From JAKAGZ01 sp963783855 (lineage in GTDB: Bacteria; Bacteroidota; Ignavibacteria; Ignavibacteriales; Ignavibacteriaceae): 64,000 nucleotides of DNA. A model generated the notes under the pieces. It ran no database searches. It was not told where the DNA came from and saw only the letters and a program-made list of their open reading frames with translations. Within the stretch, counting starts at the first letter, position 1. Each line of letters begins with the position of its first letter. Location of the stretch: NCBI GenBank assembly GCA_963783855.1, contig CAWAPE010000004.1:1-64000 (forward strand), written 5' to 3'. Below are positions 27,892-36,999 of the stretch, in pieces. The translations under genes were made by a program, and so were the position numbers.

Positions 27892-29178
27892 TTATTTTTT
27901 TTCTGATTTAGAAGCTTTGCCCCTGTTTTCCACTCTAACAGTGCTGCCGTTTTTAAGTTCTCTTGAAATTGCTCTGTAACTTCCGGTAACAACTTCTTCA
28001 TCACCCTTTAAGCCGGTTTTGACCTGGATATAATTATCATCGCTTATTCCGGTTGTTACATTCATAGTTTTGGCTTTTCCATCTTTTACTGCAAATACTA
28101 ATTCCTGTGGTTTGGAGCTTTCTTTTTTCTTAACAGGAGCACCTTCTTCCTCCGGTTTATTACCGGCGCCCATCATATTGCCTCCACCTGTCCTTGCAGT
28201 TACACTCTGAATCGGCACACTAAGAACATCTTTAATTCTTGCTGTTTCAATTTTTGCGTTACAGGACATTCCCGGCCTTAGATTAGGGTCAGTATCAATT
28301 AACTTAATCTTTACTTCAAAGTTTACTACCTGGTCCTGCGTTCCTGTACCGGTAGATTGTGCACTGTTACCGATTTGTTTTACTAATCCTCTGAATTCTC
28401 TGTCGCCGAATGCATCAACTTTTACCCTGGCAGTATCGCCAACTGAAATAAGTACAACATCATTTTCATCAACGTCTACAACTGCTTCAATATTATTAAG
28501 ATCGGAAACAGTCATAATATTTGTACCCTGTGAAAAACCACTACCCAGAACACGTTCTCCAAGTTCCATATTCAGCTGGGTAATAACTCCTTCCATCGGT
28601 GAATATATTGTCGTTTTTCTCAGGTTATCATGCTGAACTTTTAATCCGGCTTCTGTCTGTGACACATTTGCTTGTGCACCTTCATAAGCAGCTTTTGCCG
28701 AAAGATATGCGCTTCTTGAAGTTTCAAGTTCAGAATCACTTGAAAGTTTCTTTGCGTACATTTCCTTTATTCTGTTATAATCAGCGGCAAGTCTGTCAAG
28801 ATCAGCTTTTCTCATAGCAAGTGTTGCTTTAGCATTTGCAAGATTAGCTTCAGACTGCTGAACCTGTGCAAGGTAAGCATCCTGTCTGATTTTTAACAGA
28901 AGGTCACCCTTTTTTACCATCTGTCCTTCTTTCACAGGCAGTGATACAATTTCACCACTTACTTCGGGTGTTATAATAACTTTAAATTCAGGATTGATAG
29001 TACCTGTTGCCGAAACGGTTTGAGTTATGTTTCTTTTCATAACCTTCTCAACCTGAACAGCAACAATATCATCCTTACTTCCGCCAACAAAGGCGATTAC
29101 AATCAGCGCGATTACCAATAAGCCTATCCCGCCAAAAATATATAATTTCTTTTTCGATTTTTGTTTCCCGTTAGCCAT
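27892..29178 (-). CDS. Periplasmic adaptor (HlyD/MacA-type membrane fusion protein)
   Basis: 428 residues: an N-terminal membrane anchor at 12-31, a lipoyl/barrel-sandwich half beginning 'ATGTINPEFKVIITPEVSG', an alpha-helical hairpin at about 100-185 with coiled-coil character ('QQSEANLANAKATLAMRKAD'), then beta-barrel domains. It connects an inner-membrane pump to the TolC channel. A Met/Gly/Asn-rich then Glu/Lys-rich insertion (about 330-355) interrupts the C-terminal domain. Between tolC-like and ATPase genes, it completes a MacA-MacB-TolC-like tripartite exporter. Confidence 0.95.
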   Translation of the reverse strand: MANGKQKSKKKLYIFGGIGLLVIALIVIAFVGGSKDDIVAVQVEKVMKRNITQTVSATGTINPEFKVIITPEVSGEIVSLPVKEGQMVKKGDLLLKIRQDAYLAQVQQSEANLANAKATLAMRKADLDRLAADYNRIKEMYAKKLSSDSELETSRSAYLSAKAAYEGAQANVSQTEAGLKVQHDNLRKTTIYSPMEGVITQLNMELGERVLGSGFSQGTNIMTVSDLNNIEAVVDVDENDVVLISVGDTARVKVDAFGDREFRGLVKQIGNSAQSTGTGTQDQVVNFEVKIKLIDTDPNLRPGMSCNAKIETARIKDVLSVPIQSVTARTGGGNMMGAGNKPEEEGAPVKKKESSKPQELVFAVKDGKAKTMNVTTGISDDNYIQVKTGLKGDEEVVTGSYRAISRELKNGSTVRVENRGKASKSEKK

Positions 29179-29202
29179 TGAATTAACTCCTATGATTAAA
29201 TA

Positions 29203-30546
29203 TTATTCAAATTTCTTGTAATCTAAAACGCCGAGGTAATACTTCAATTGTTCACTTAATTGTGCGTACTGAAATTGCGCATTAATAAAGTTTGTCTTTG
29301 CAGTCTGTAAATCCGAATTAGCAATTAAGACATTCAATAACGTGCTGGATCCGAGTGAATACCTGCTTTCTTCAATTTTCCTGTTCTCTTCTGCCGAAGC
29401 AACGTTTCTTTTGTTAACTTCTAAACTTTTCTGTGAGGCCTGAAGATCAAGATATGTCTTCTGGATATTTTGTTTTATAGTCCTTTCAAGATCATCAACT
29501 GTAAGCGCGCTGTTTTTTTCCTGAACTTCCGCAATCTGTACCTGGTTGGAAACTCTGAATCCTGAGAAAATCGGGATATTAATACTCAACCGTGCGCTGT
29601 AAGTTTTTGAATCCTGTAGTTTACTAATTTGATTAGCATTAAGGCTGTAACTTGCACCTCCCGTAATAGTTGGGAAATGCCCCGATCTTGCTATTGTAAT
29701 ACCGCTCTGGCTTGCTTCAAGATCAAGCTTTGCGCTTTTATAATCAGGCCTTGCAGCCATGGCTTGTTTAACAAGCTCTGAAATATTTGTGTAATCTTTT
29801 GAAAAATCCATTGAATTTTGTGATGCATCACCAAATGGATCTACGTAACTATATTTTTCAAGAACATCCAGGTTTAAATAGCTTAGCAAATTACTTTTTG
29901 CAGTTTCAAGATTATTCTTTGCCTGGATTAATGCTAATTCTGCATTACCCGTTTTTACCTGCTGTGCATAAACATCAGCAAGTGTAACCCCGCCAAGCTT
30001 ATTTCTTTCTGTTATTGTCTCAAGATTTCTCTGGTTCCATTTTAGATTTTCTTCGTTAACTTTTACAAGTTGATCGTTTGTAATGACAGCGTAATAAAGA
30101 CTAACTGTCTGAAAAACTATATCCTGTTTTACTCTTTCCAATTTCAATCTGGAAGATTCAAGATTATCTTTACTTTGTGAAAGCTGAGCAAAGTTTGCTA
30201 ATCCGTCAAACAATGTAATCGAGGAATTTAGTCCTGCATTATAAGTACGGCTTTCAGATGTCTGCGCCGGAAAATTTAATACAGAACCGCCAATGTTTCT
30301 GTAACCTCCCGCGTCCTCCGATCTGTTCCAGTTCCAACCGCCATTTGCGCTTAGTGATGGCATAAAATTACCATACGCCACTTTTACGCCTGACTCGGCT
30401 ACATCCAGATTATTCATAGATCTTTGTAGGGTTGTGTTTTTTTGTAAAGCTATGTTTACTGCCTGGTCAAGAGTCAGTGATTTTCCCTGCCCGAATGAAA
30501 CCGCAGTAATAAGCAATACGCACAATAGACTAATTAAGGTTCGCAT
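29203..30546 (-). CDS. TolC-family outer-membrane efflux protein
   Basis: 447 residues with a signal peptide (about 1-19) and the duplicated outer-membrane efflux repeat: 'LTLDQAVNIALQKNTTLQ' near the start and 'AMAARPDYKSAKLDLEASQ' near the middle, each followed by long coiled-coil helices. It should form the outer-membrane channel for the MacA/MacB-like pump encoded next to it. It is the first gene of the operon; a promoter should lie within 30547-30839, although none was identified with confidence. Confidence 0.95.
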   Translation of the reverse strand: MRTLISLLCVLLITAVSFGQGKSLTLDQAVNIALQKNTTLQRSMNNLDVAESGVKVAYGNFMPSLSANGGWNWNRSEDAGGYRNIGGSVLNFPAQTSESRTYNAGLNSSITLFDGLANFAQLSQSKDNLESSRLKLERVKQDIVFQTVSLYYAVITNDQLVKVNEENLKWNQRNLETITERNKLGGVTLADVYAQQVKTGNAELALIQAKNNLETAKSNLLSYLNLDVLEKYSYVDPFGDASQNSMDFSKDYTNISELVKQAMAARPDYKSAKLDLEASQSGITIARSGHFPTITGGASYSLNANQISKLQDSKTYSARLSINIPIFSGFRVSNQVQIAEVQEKNSALTVDDLERTIKQNIQKTYLDLQASQKSLEVNKRNVASAEENRKIEESRYSLGSSTLLNVLIANSDLQTAKTNFINAQFQYAQLSEQLKYYLGVLDYKKFE

Positions 30547-30839
30547 CTTTTCTCCGTAATTAAATTGGTTTTTTAATTCCTGATGTTAGGACGTTTATTA
30601 AAGTAAAAAGGTTACTCAAATTTATAATGTTAAACAGTTTCTTCTCTCTTTTCTAATTTCTGGGTCAAAAATACCATTTAATTCTACTCTGTGGGTTTTT
30701 TAAGTACGAACGGTAGAATAATTACATATTCGGTCTTTAATAACCTTCTATTACAGACTGTTTGACAGAAATATTATAGATTTAGTTTTATGGTATGGCG
30801 GAAATTTATATGTCACAGGCATTTAAGACTTATTTTGCT

Positions 30840-32234
30840 CTAAAAATCGGCTTTAATTTTTAAGAGATATTCATATGCTTCTTCATAATTATTCCCAATC
30901 CTGCCATCCAGAATTGCATCTTCTATGGCAGTTTTAATTTCCCCGACTTTTTTAGAGGGTTTCAAATTACAAACCTTCATAATTTCCTCGCCCCTGACCG
31001 GTGACTGGAAAGCTCTGAGTTTATCCTTCTCCTCAACTTCCCATACCTTCTTCATAACGTTTTCATAATTCTGAAGATATTTTGCAACCTTTGCTTCGTT
31101 CTTGCTTGTAATATCCGCACGGCAAAGTGTTATGAGATCTTCAAGATCCTCTCCCGCATTAACTATAAATCTTCTAATTGCTGAATCAGTTACTTCTTCT
31201 TTCGCAAGTGCAATCGGGCGTAAATGAAGCCTGACTAACTTTTGAATATAGTCTAGTTTATTCATAGGCAGTTTCAATCTTTTGAAAATGCCTTTCATCA
31301 TCCGGGCGCCAATTTCCTCATGTCCGTGAAATGTCCAGCCGACACCTTCAACAAATCTTTTGGTTCGAGGTTTCGCTATATCGTGTACAAGGGCTGCAAA
31401 TCTCAACCACACATAATCTGTAGCCTGTGAAATATTATCAACCACTTTGCACGTATGCAAAAACACTTCTTTGTGATGGTAATCTTTTCGTTGTTCTGCA
31501 CCGGCAAGATTTGCAACTTCAGGAAAAACAATTTCCATCGCACCGGTTTTCTGCAGAAGTTTTAGTCCAACTGAAGGAACAGGAGCTTTTAATATTTTCA
31601 AAAATTCATCGGTTATCCTTTCCTGCGAAACTATTTTTAATCTTTCTCTTAATTTATTTGCTGCATTCAAAATATTTTCATCAACTTTAAAATTAAGCTG
31701 TGCAGCAAAACGGAATGCCCTCATAATTCTGAGCGGATCATCGTCAAAAGTAACTTCAGGATTTAGCGGAGTTTTGATAATTTTATCTTCTATATCACCC
31801 ACTCCATCGTATTTATCGAATAATTTTCCGAATGATTTTTTATTCACAGAGACTGCGAGCGTATTGATTGTAAAATCTCTCCTGTCAATATCGTCATCAA
31901 AAGTACCTGTCTCAACATCAGGTTTCCTGCTTTCCCTATTGTAAGATTCCTTTCGCGCACCAACAAATTCCAGGTCGTAATCGTTATGCTTAAAATGTGC
32001 AGTTCCAAAATTTTTAAATATTGATATTTTACTGATACCAAGTTTTTTAGCAAATTCTGAAGCAAAACCGGGCCCATCTCCTATCACAAGAAAATCAATT
32101 TCTCTTTTTTCACGTTTTAATATTAAATCGCGCACAAATCCGCCAACAATGTAAACATCGCAGTCCATCGATTCAGCAACTACCGAAGCGGTCTCCAGAA
32201 ATGGATAATCTTTTAATTTCTTATCAAAATTCAT
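30840..32234 (-). CDS. CCA-adding tRNA nucleotidyltransferase/poly(A) polymerase family
   Basis: 464 residues with the class II nucleotidyltransferase head 'VYIVGGFVRDLILKREKREI' (the catalytic carboxylates in 'EIDFLV' have Glu for the usual first Asp), the 'DDIDRRDFTINTLAV' and 'DDPLRIMRAFRFAAQL' motifs, and a C-terminal HD domain ('LVHDIAKPRTK') at about 270-400. The enzyme adds or repairs the 3' CCA of tRNAs; the tRNA at 39929 has no encoded CCA, so such an enzyme is needed. An HD domain with 2',3'-cyclic phosphodiesterase activity is common in this group. Confidence 0.92.
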   Translation of the reverse strand: MNFDKKLKDYPFLETASVVAESMDCDVYIVGGFVRDLILKREKREIDFLVIGDGPGFASEFAKKLGISKISIFKNFGTAHFKHNDYDLEFVGARKESYNRESRKPDVETGTFDDDIDRRDFTINTLAVSVNKKSFGKLFDKYDGVGDIEDKIIKTPLNPEVTFDDDPLRIMRAFRFAAQLNFKVDENILNAANKLRERLKIVSQERITDEFLKILKAPVPSVGLKLLQKTGAMEIVFPEVANLAGAEQRKDYHHKEVFLHTCKVVDNISQATDYVWLRFAALVHDIAKPRTKRFVEGVGWTFHGHEEIGARMMKGIFKRLKLPMNKLDYIQKLVRLHLRPIALAKEEVTDSAIRRFIVNAGEDLEDLITLCRADITSKNEAKVAKYLQNYENVMKKVWEVEEKDKLRAFQSPVRGEEIMKVCNLKPSKKVGEIKTAIEDAILDGRIGNNYEEAYEYLLKIKADF

Positions 32235-32300
32235 TTAAATAATCGAAAAGTGAGATTACAAAGATAAATAATTTTAGGGGAAAGTATTAAGAATGGGGGA

Positions 32301-33410
32301 CTAAATTTTCAGTCCAATATTCTCGGTTTCATCAATCATAATGGGTTTTCTTCCCATAAGAACTGCCAGTGGTTTCAGAGGTTCAATATTACTGAAGATT
32401 ATTTTCATTGCAGCAGCAATGGGTACGGAAAGAAACATTCCGACAATTCCCCATATCCATCCCCAGAAGATTAATGAAAACAGAACAAATACAGTACTCA
32501 GGTCCATCTGCCTTCCCAGGAAGTGGGGTTCAACCATATTGCCAATAATATTTTGATTCAGTGTAAGTAATATTGCCATTGATATAGAAGTAAATCCAAA
32601 ACCGTAATCAATTAATGCTATGAGTATTGGGAAAATTGAGATTAATATTGATCCAATATTTGGAATAAAATTAAAAAGGAATGTCAAAATGCCCCACGCA
32701 ATCGGGAAATCAATGTCATAGGCCCAGAGAATAATTGTAACAATAGATGCTGTGATTATACTTGTTATAGTTTTTACAAGCAGGTAAGATTGTAACTGCT
32801 TATTTATGCTGCCAAGTATTTTAGAAATCACCGAATCTTTATTTGCAAATGCCACACTTACTTTGGCTTCAAATTTATCTTTGCCAAGGATCATAAATAT
32901 CCAGAACAAAAGAGAAATAAACAAATTGCTGATTAAAGCTGAAAGTGAATTAAAAATATTCTGGATAATGCCAGCTTTAAACAAGCCCTGGAAAATAGAA
33001 CCGGCATCAAAATTTTCAATATTCAGATTTAACATATTACCAAATTCTTTGGCGGTTATATTAAATGGCGCAAGCATGCTCTCAAGAAAATCCATTAATT
33101 TTGTCGCGTAAACCTGAATACGATTTGTAAAAAGTCCGTAGTTTGAAGCAAGAAGCAATCCCATTAAATAATAAATTCCGAACATTGCTATCAGCAGGAA
33201 TGTTAGCGTTACCCAGCGTGGAATTTTATATTTTGAAAAATATTCAAGTACAGGATAAAAAAGGTAGGTCATAAAAATTGCAATCGTAACGGGGATCAGG
33301 ATTTCTTTCAAAGCCATTAAGATGTAAACAAATATTACGAATGAGATAAATCCCAGTAGATAGGTTAAAACAGCTAAACTTTTTGAATCCGTCCCCGGGG
33401 AATTTGTCAT
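32301..33410 (-). CDS. AI-2E family transporter
   Basis: A 369-residue membrane protein with about eight hydrophobic segments grouped as a pair at the N-terminus ('FVIFVYILMALKEILIPVTI'), a central amphipathic stretch and four helices at the C-terminus, with 'FNFIPNIGSILISIFPILIA' and 'NQNIIGNMVEPHFLGRQMDL' matching the AI-2E/TqsA/PerM family. Members carry autoinducer, sodium or unknown solutes; no substrate can be assigned here. It is 3 bases from the next gene upstream and in the same run. Confidence 0.88.
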   Translation of the reverse strand: MTNSPGTDSKSLAVLTYLLGFISFVIFVYILMALKEILIPVTIAIFMTYLFYPVLEYFSKYKIPRWVTLTFLLIAMFGIYYLMGLLLASNYGLFTNRIQVYATKLMDFLESMLAPFNITAKEFGNMLNLNIENFDAGSIFQGLFKAGIIQNIFNSLSALISNLFISLLFWIFMILGKDKFEAKVSVAFANKDSVISKILGSINKQLQSYLLVKTITSIITASIVTIILWAYDIDFPIAWGILTFLFNFIPNIGSILISIFPILIALIDYGFGFTSISMAILLTLNQNIIGNMVEPHFLGRQMDLSTVFVLFSLIFWGWIWGIVGMFLSVPIAAAMKIIFSNIEPLKPLAVLMGRKPIMIDETENIGLKI

Positions 33411-33413
33411 ATA

Positions 33414-35642
33414 CTATTCTGTATTATTTATTTTCAAATTATTCAGTATCTCTTTAGCATTATAATCAATCCAGACTGATTTATCAAAATTTCTCTGCAA
33501 AATTTCATAGTAGTTTCCGTCTGCGTCATATTCCATTGCCAGTGCGGCCAGTTTTCTAGCATTTTCAAAATCTGAATTTTTCAGCATATACCCTGATAAT
33601 TTGTAAAAGGCATAGCTGCATTCATAGGAATTATCCATAAAGCCTCTGCCAAATTCAGATATGAAACTACTGTAATCCACATCCAATCTTTCAGCAAGAT
33701 TAATTAACACCGGGAATGAACTGTATAAATATTTTTCAGCATTAATCTTTCTTAGGATTTTAAATTTCAAAGTATCATCTGCACTCAAATATTTATATAA
33801 CAGGCCCGGCTGATTTGACAAAAACAACCTGAGTGATGATAAATAACCCATAGTCCTGTTAGGCTTTTGAACTGACAGAACCCAGTAAAGCGAATCTGCA
33901 ATTTCTCTCTTTCCGGAAAGCACATAATTATCAGCAAGCTTTAGTTCCAGGTTATAATAATATGCTGTGTTTGAAAATTTGTCAATCCAATTGGCAAGTA
34001 ATTCTGATGCTTTTTCGTTCTTCTTCTGAGCTGAATAATTTTCTGATAACCCGATTAGAGCGGAGTAATTTGCTGTCTTATTTAATATTTCATTAAAGAT
34101 TTTTTCAGATTTTGGATATTCCCTTTGTACATAGGCATCCCAGCCATCTTCAAGTCTGTCTGCAATATACCTTGGACAAATCTTCTGAAAAATAGTCTGG
34201 CGACCAAAGTAATAATATGCCTTCGCCTTTCCCGGGCTAATATTATAACTTTCCAAATAATTGTAATATTTCCCCGCAACTACAGACAGTTTTTCCCCAT
34301 AAATAATTTCGAAATTCATATCCGAATAATATTCCGAATATTTTTTCATCCCATAATTGTCTATTAAAAATTTTGAAAAAGAACCCGCATAGATATAAGA
34401 AATGGAAGAAACTTTCCCGAAAAAATTCAAACCACTAAACAGGCTTTCAATTTTAATTTTGAATCCGTTTTTATATGCAAGTGCAGCCATATAATCAATA
34501 GTATTATCTGCGTAATAAGGATCTGCTGCAACCGCTATTCCTTCAATTAGAGCCGGATTAAAATTATCTGCAACTTTTAGGATTCCCCTTCCGTACTTTG
34601 CTGAAAATACGTGTGCAAGTTCGTGACGCAAAGTCTGGTCGTAACTGTTTACCGAGATATAAATCTGGTTAAGCCACGGTTTGGCAACGTCGGCATTTGC
34701 AGAACCGAAGTACTCCCCTTTCTGATAGCTACTTGCAAACACATAAGATGTAATTTTTTCATCCGGATCGTATCCAAAGAAACTCTTTAATTTTTGATAC
34801 TGGTATTCGTGCTCAATTGTTATCTCCTTAGCTCTTATATCTGACAAACTTGCTGGATAAAATATTTTAAAATGATTTGTCACAACTTCTTTCGACAGAA
34901 CATGTTGGATTCTGGAATTTGTAGTAGAATAACCGAAATACGGGGATGAGAAAATAAAAAGTACTGGTATTATAAAAATTGTAAAAAATGATAGTTTCTT
35001 ATTTAACCCAGAGCTACCGGAGTATAAATTCCAGGAGAGGAAAGCCATTATGAAGAAATAAAGGAGGTTTACAATTCTATAAGAAATAATTTTCGTACTA
35101 ATCCTGATACCTTCATCGTAAATGGTCCCCGGGAAATAACCGAAAACAGGATTAAAGAAATAAACCTGCGGATTAAAATAAAATTCCACCAGAGGGATTA
35201 AAACAATAAGAATAACAAGAACTATAAATGCAATTATTCTGAATTTTTTGATAAAAGCGACACAAAATAATCCTAAAGAATAACCTATGAAAACAGCTGG
35301 TAAGGTAAAAACGAGATAAAAAAGAAGTCCTTCTTTCAGCGAACACATCATTGTAAAAAATGAGTTGAAAACTGAAATTGCCAACGGCAGAATTATAAAA
35401 AGAAGAAATGCCTGATATGGAATTGGAAAAATAGTGCTTTTGGAGAGAGTTCTTTTAGTCAGGTACCCTATGGAAAAAATACCGGATAAAACAACAAGAA
35501 GAATTGAATTAGCAACCGATAATTCAAATCCCGGCATATTTAAGAGCGGCAGTCTTAAAAAGAAAATATTGACAATAAATATGACAGCAAGGTAAACCGA
35601 TAGTTTATTATAACCGGTAAATATTTTTTTTGCTGATGTCAC
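33414..35642 (-). CDS. Membrane protein with gluzincin metallopeptidase-like domain and helical repeats
   Basis: 742 residues, not identified as a characterised family. The first 230 residues contain about six membrane helices. A soluble part follows with a zinc-peptidase motif HExxH at H340-H344 ('LRHELAHVFSAKYG') and a third ligand candidate E367 in 'LIEGIA', 23 residues on, as in gluzincins and the 'peptidase MA-like' group. From about 490 the sequence is helical and repeat-like ('AKAYYYFGRQ', 'NYSALIGLSENYSAQKKNEK'), resembling TPRs. It lies 4 bases before MurA and 3 bases after the AI-2E protein, so it is in an operon with them. A role in envelope protein cleavage is possible but unproven. 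Confidence 0.75.
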   Translation of the reverse strand: MTSAKKIFTGYNKLSVYLAVIFIVNIFFLRLPLLNMPGFELSVANSILLVVLSGIFSIGYLTKRTLSKSTIFPIPYQAFLLFIILPLAISVFNSFFTMMCSLKEGLLFYLVFTLPAVFIGYSLGLFCVAFIKKFRIIAFIVLVILIVLIPLVEFYFNPQVYFFNPVFGYFPGTIYDEGIRISTKIISYRIVNLLYFFIMAFLSWNLYSGSSGLNKKLSFFTIFIIPVLFIFSSPYFGYSTTNSRIQHVLSKEVVTNHFKIFYPASLSDIRAKEITIEHEYQYQKLKSFFGYDPDEKITSYVFASSYQKGEYFGSANADVAKPWLNQIYISVNSYDQTLRHELAHVFSAKYGRGILKVADNFNPALIEGIAVAADPYYADNTIDYMAALAYKNGFKIKIESLFSGLNFFGKVSSISYIYAGSFSKFLIDNYGMKKYSEYYSDMNFEIIYGEKLSVVAGKYYNYLESYNISPGKAKAYYYFGRQTIFQKICPRYIADRLEDGWDAYVQREYPKSEKIFNEILNKTANYSALIGLSENYSAQKKNEKASELLANWIDKFSNTAYYYNLELKLADNYVLSGKREIADSLYWVLSVQKPNRTMGYLSSLRLFLSNQPGLLYKYLSADDTLKFKILRKINAEKYLYSSFPVLINLAERLDVDYSSFISEFGRGFMDNSYECSYAFYKLSGYMLKNSDFENARKLAALAMEYDADGNYYEILQRNFDKSVWIDYNAKEILNNLKINNTE

Positions 35643-35645
35643 AAT

Positions 35646-36911
35646 TTAATATTCTTTCCCTTCTACTCGTTCAATATCAGCACCTAATGCCCTAAGTTTT
35701 TCTTCAATTCTCTGGTAACCGCGATCAAGATGGTAAACGCGGAGAACTTCAGTTGTACCTTCCGCAGCCAACCCGGCAAGAACAAGGCTTGCACTCGCTC
35801 TTAAATCAGTTGACATTACCTTTGCTCCCTTCAGAGTTTTAACACCTTTAATGACCGCAGAATTATCTTTTACAGATATGCTTGCTCCCAATCTTTCAAG
35901 TTCTGGAACATGACTAAATCTGTCAAGATAGATTGTGTCAGTTACAGTAGAAACTCCATTTGCCCTAGACATATATGCAATCCACTGAGCCTGCATATCT
36001 GTAGGGTAACCAGGGAAAATTGAAGTGGTTACATCAGTTGGTATAATTGAGTTTTTACTTGCACTAAGTTCTATTACATTATTGTTTTTAATGATTTTAC
36101 AGCCACTGTTTTCAAGTTTTATCAGAACTGCTTCAAGATATTTATCTGAAATACCGATTATCTTGATATTTCCACCAGTTATAGCTCCAGCTATCAACAT
36201 AGTCCCAGCTTCTATCCTATCCGGCACGGTTTCAATCTCTGAATGGAACAACTGGTCAACTCCTTCAACAGTAATTGTAGAAGTTCCAATTCCATCAATA
36301 TGTGCTCCCATTTTAACAAGTAAATCAGCAAGATTTGTAATTTCTGGTTCCTTCGCTGAATTATTAATGACAGTAGTTCCGTTTGCAAGGGTTGCGGCCA
36401 TTATTACATTACCGGTTGCTCCAACCGAAGAAACATCAAAGTTAATTTTAGCTCCCTTTAACTTTTTGGCTTTTGCTATGATATATCCCTCTGAGAGCTC
36501 AATCTCCGCACCCATCTTTTTTAAGCTTTCAAGATGCAGATTGATAGGTCTTGGTCCCCAGGCACATCCACCCGGTAAAGACACTTTAGCATAACCAAAT
36601 TTAGATAACAACGGGCCAAGCACATATACTGAAGCACGCATTTTCTTAACGTGTTCATAAGGAGCGTCCTGACTATTGATATTTGAAGTATCCAGTTCAA
36701 GTTTGTGATTTTCAAACGTGTATTCCACACCCAGGTGCTTTAATAGCTTTAGCATTGTATAAATATCATTTAACTCCGGGGTATTATGCAATACGGATTT
36801 TCCGGAAGCGAGCAGAGTTGCCGGCATGAGCGCAAGAGAAGCATTTTTAGCTCCGTTTATTTTTACACCGCCCGATAGTTTTTTACCGCCTCTGATAATA
36901 AATTTGTCCAA
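35646..36911 (-). CDS. murA: UDP-N-acetylglucosamine 1-carboxyvinyltransferase
   Basis: Catalyses the first committed step of peptidoglycan synthesis, enolpyruvyl transfer from PEP to UDP-GlcNAc. The 421-residue length and signatures fit MurA: 'GGKKLSGGVKINGAKNASLA' at 8-27 with the catalytic Lys22/Asn23-type pair, the PEP-binding cysteine in 'PGGCAWGPRPINLHL', 'PDRIEAGTMLIAGAITGG' and 'FPGYPTDMQAQ', and 'TDLRASASLVLAGL' near the end. The active-site Cys means fosfomycin would be expected to bind. It lies next to a Ser/Thr kinase-phosphatase pair. Confidence 0.97.
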   Translation of the reverse strand: MDKFIIRGGKKLSGGVKINGAKNASLALMPATLLASGKSVLHNTPELNDIYTMLKLLKHLGVEYTFENHKLELDTSNINSQDAPYEHVKKMRASVYVLGPLLSKFGYAKVSLPGGCAWGPRPINLHLESLKKMGAEIELSEGYIIAKAKKLKGAKINFDVSSVGATGNVIMAATLANGTTVINNSAKEPEITNLADLLVKMGAHIDGIGTSTITVEGVDQLFHSEIETVPDRIEAGTMLIAGAITGGNIKIIGISDKYLEAVLIKLENSGCKIIKNNNVIELSASKNSIIPTDVTTSIFPGYPTDMQAQWIAYMSRANGVSTVTDTIYLDRFSHVPELERLGASISVKDNSAVIKGVKTLKGAKVMSTDLRASASLVLAGLAAEGTTEVLRVYHLDRGYQRIEEKLRALGADIERVEGKEY

Positions 36912-36999
36912 GAGACCTCTTTCATCAATAATTGGAAGTTGAAAAAATGCGTTTATTGTGCAGGAAACTTAAATATTAAGGAAAGTAAAAGCAATTCTG

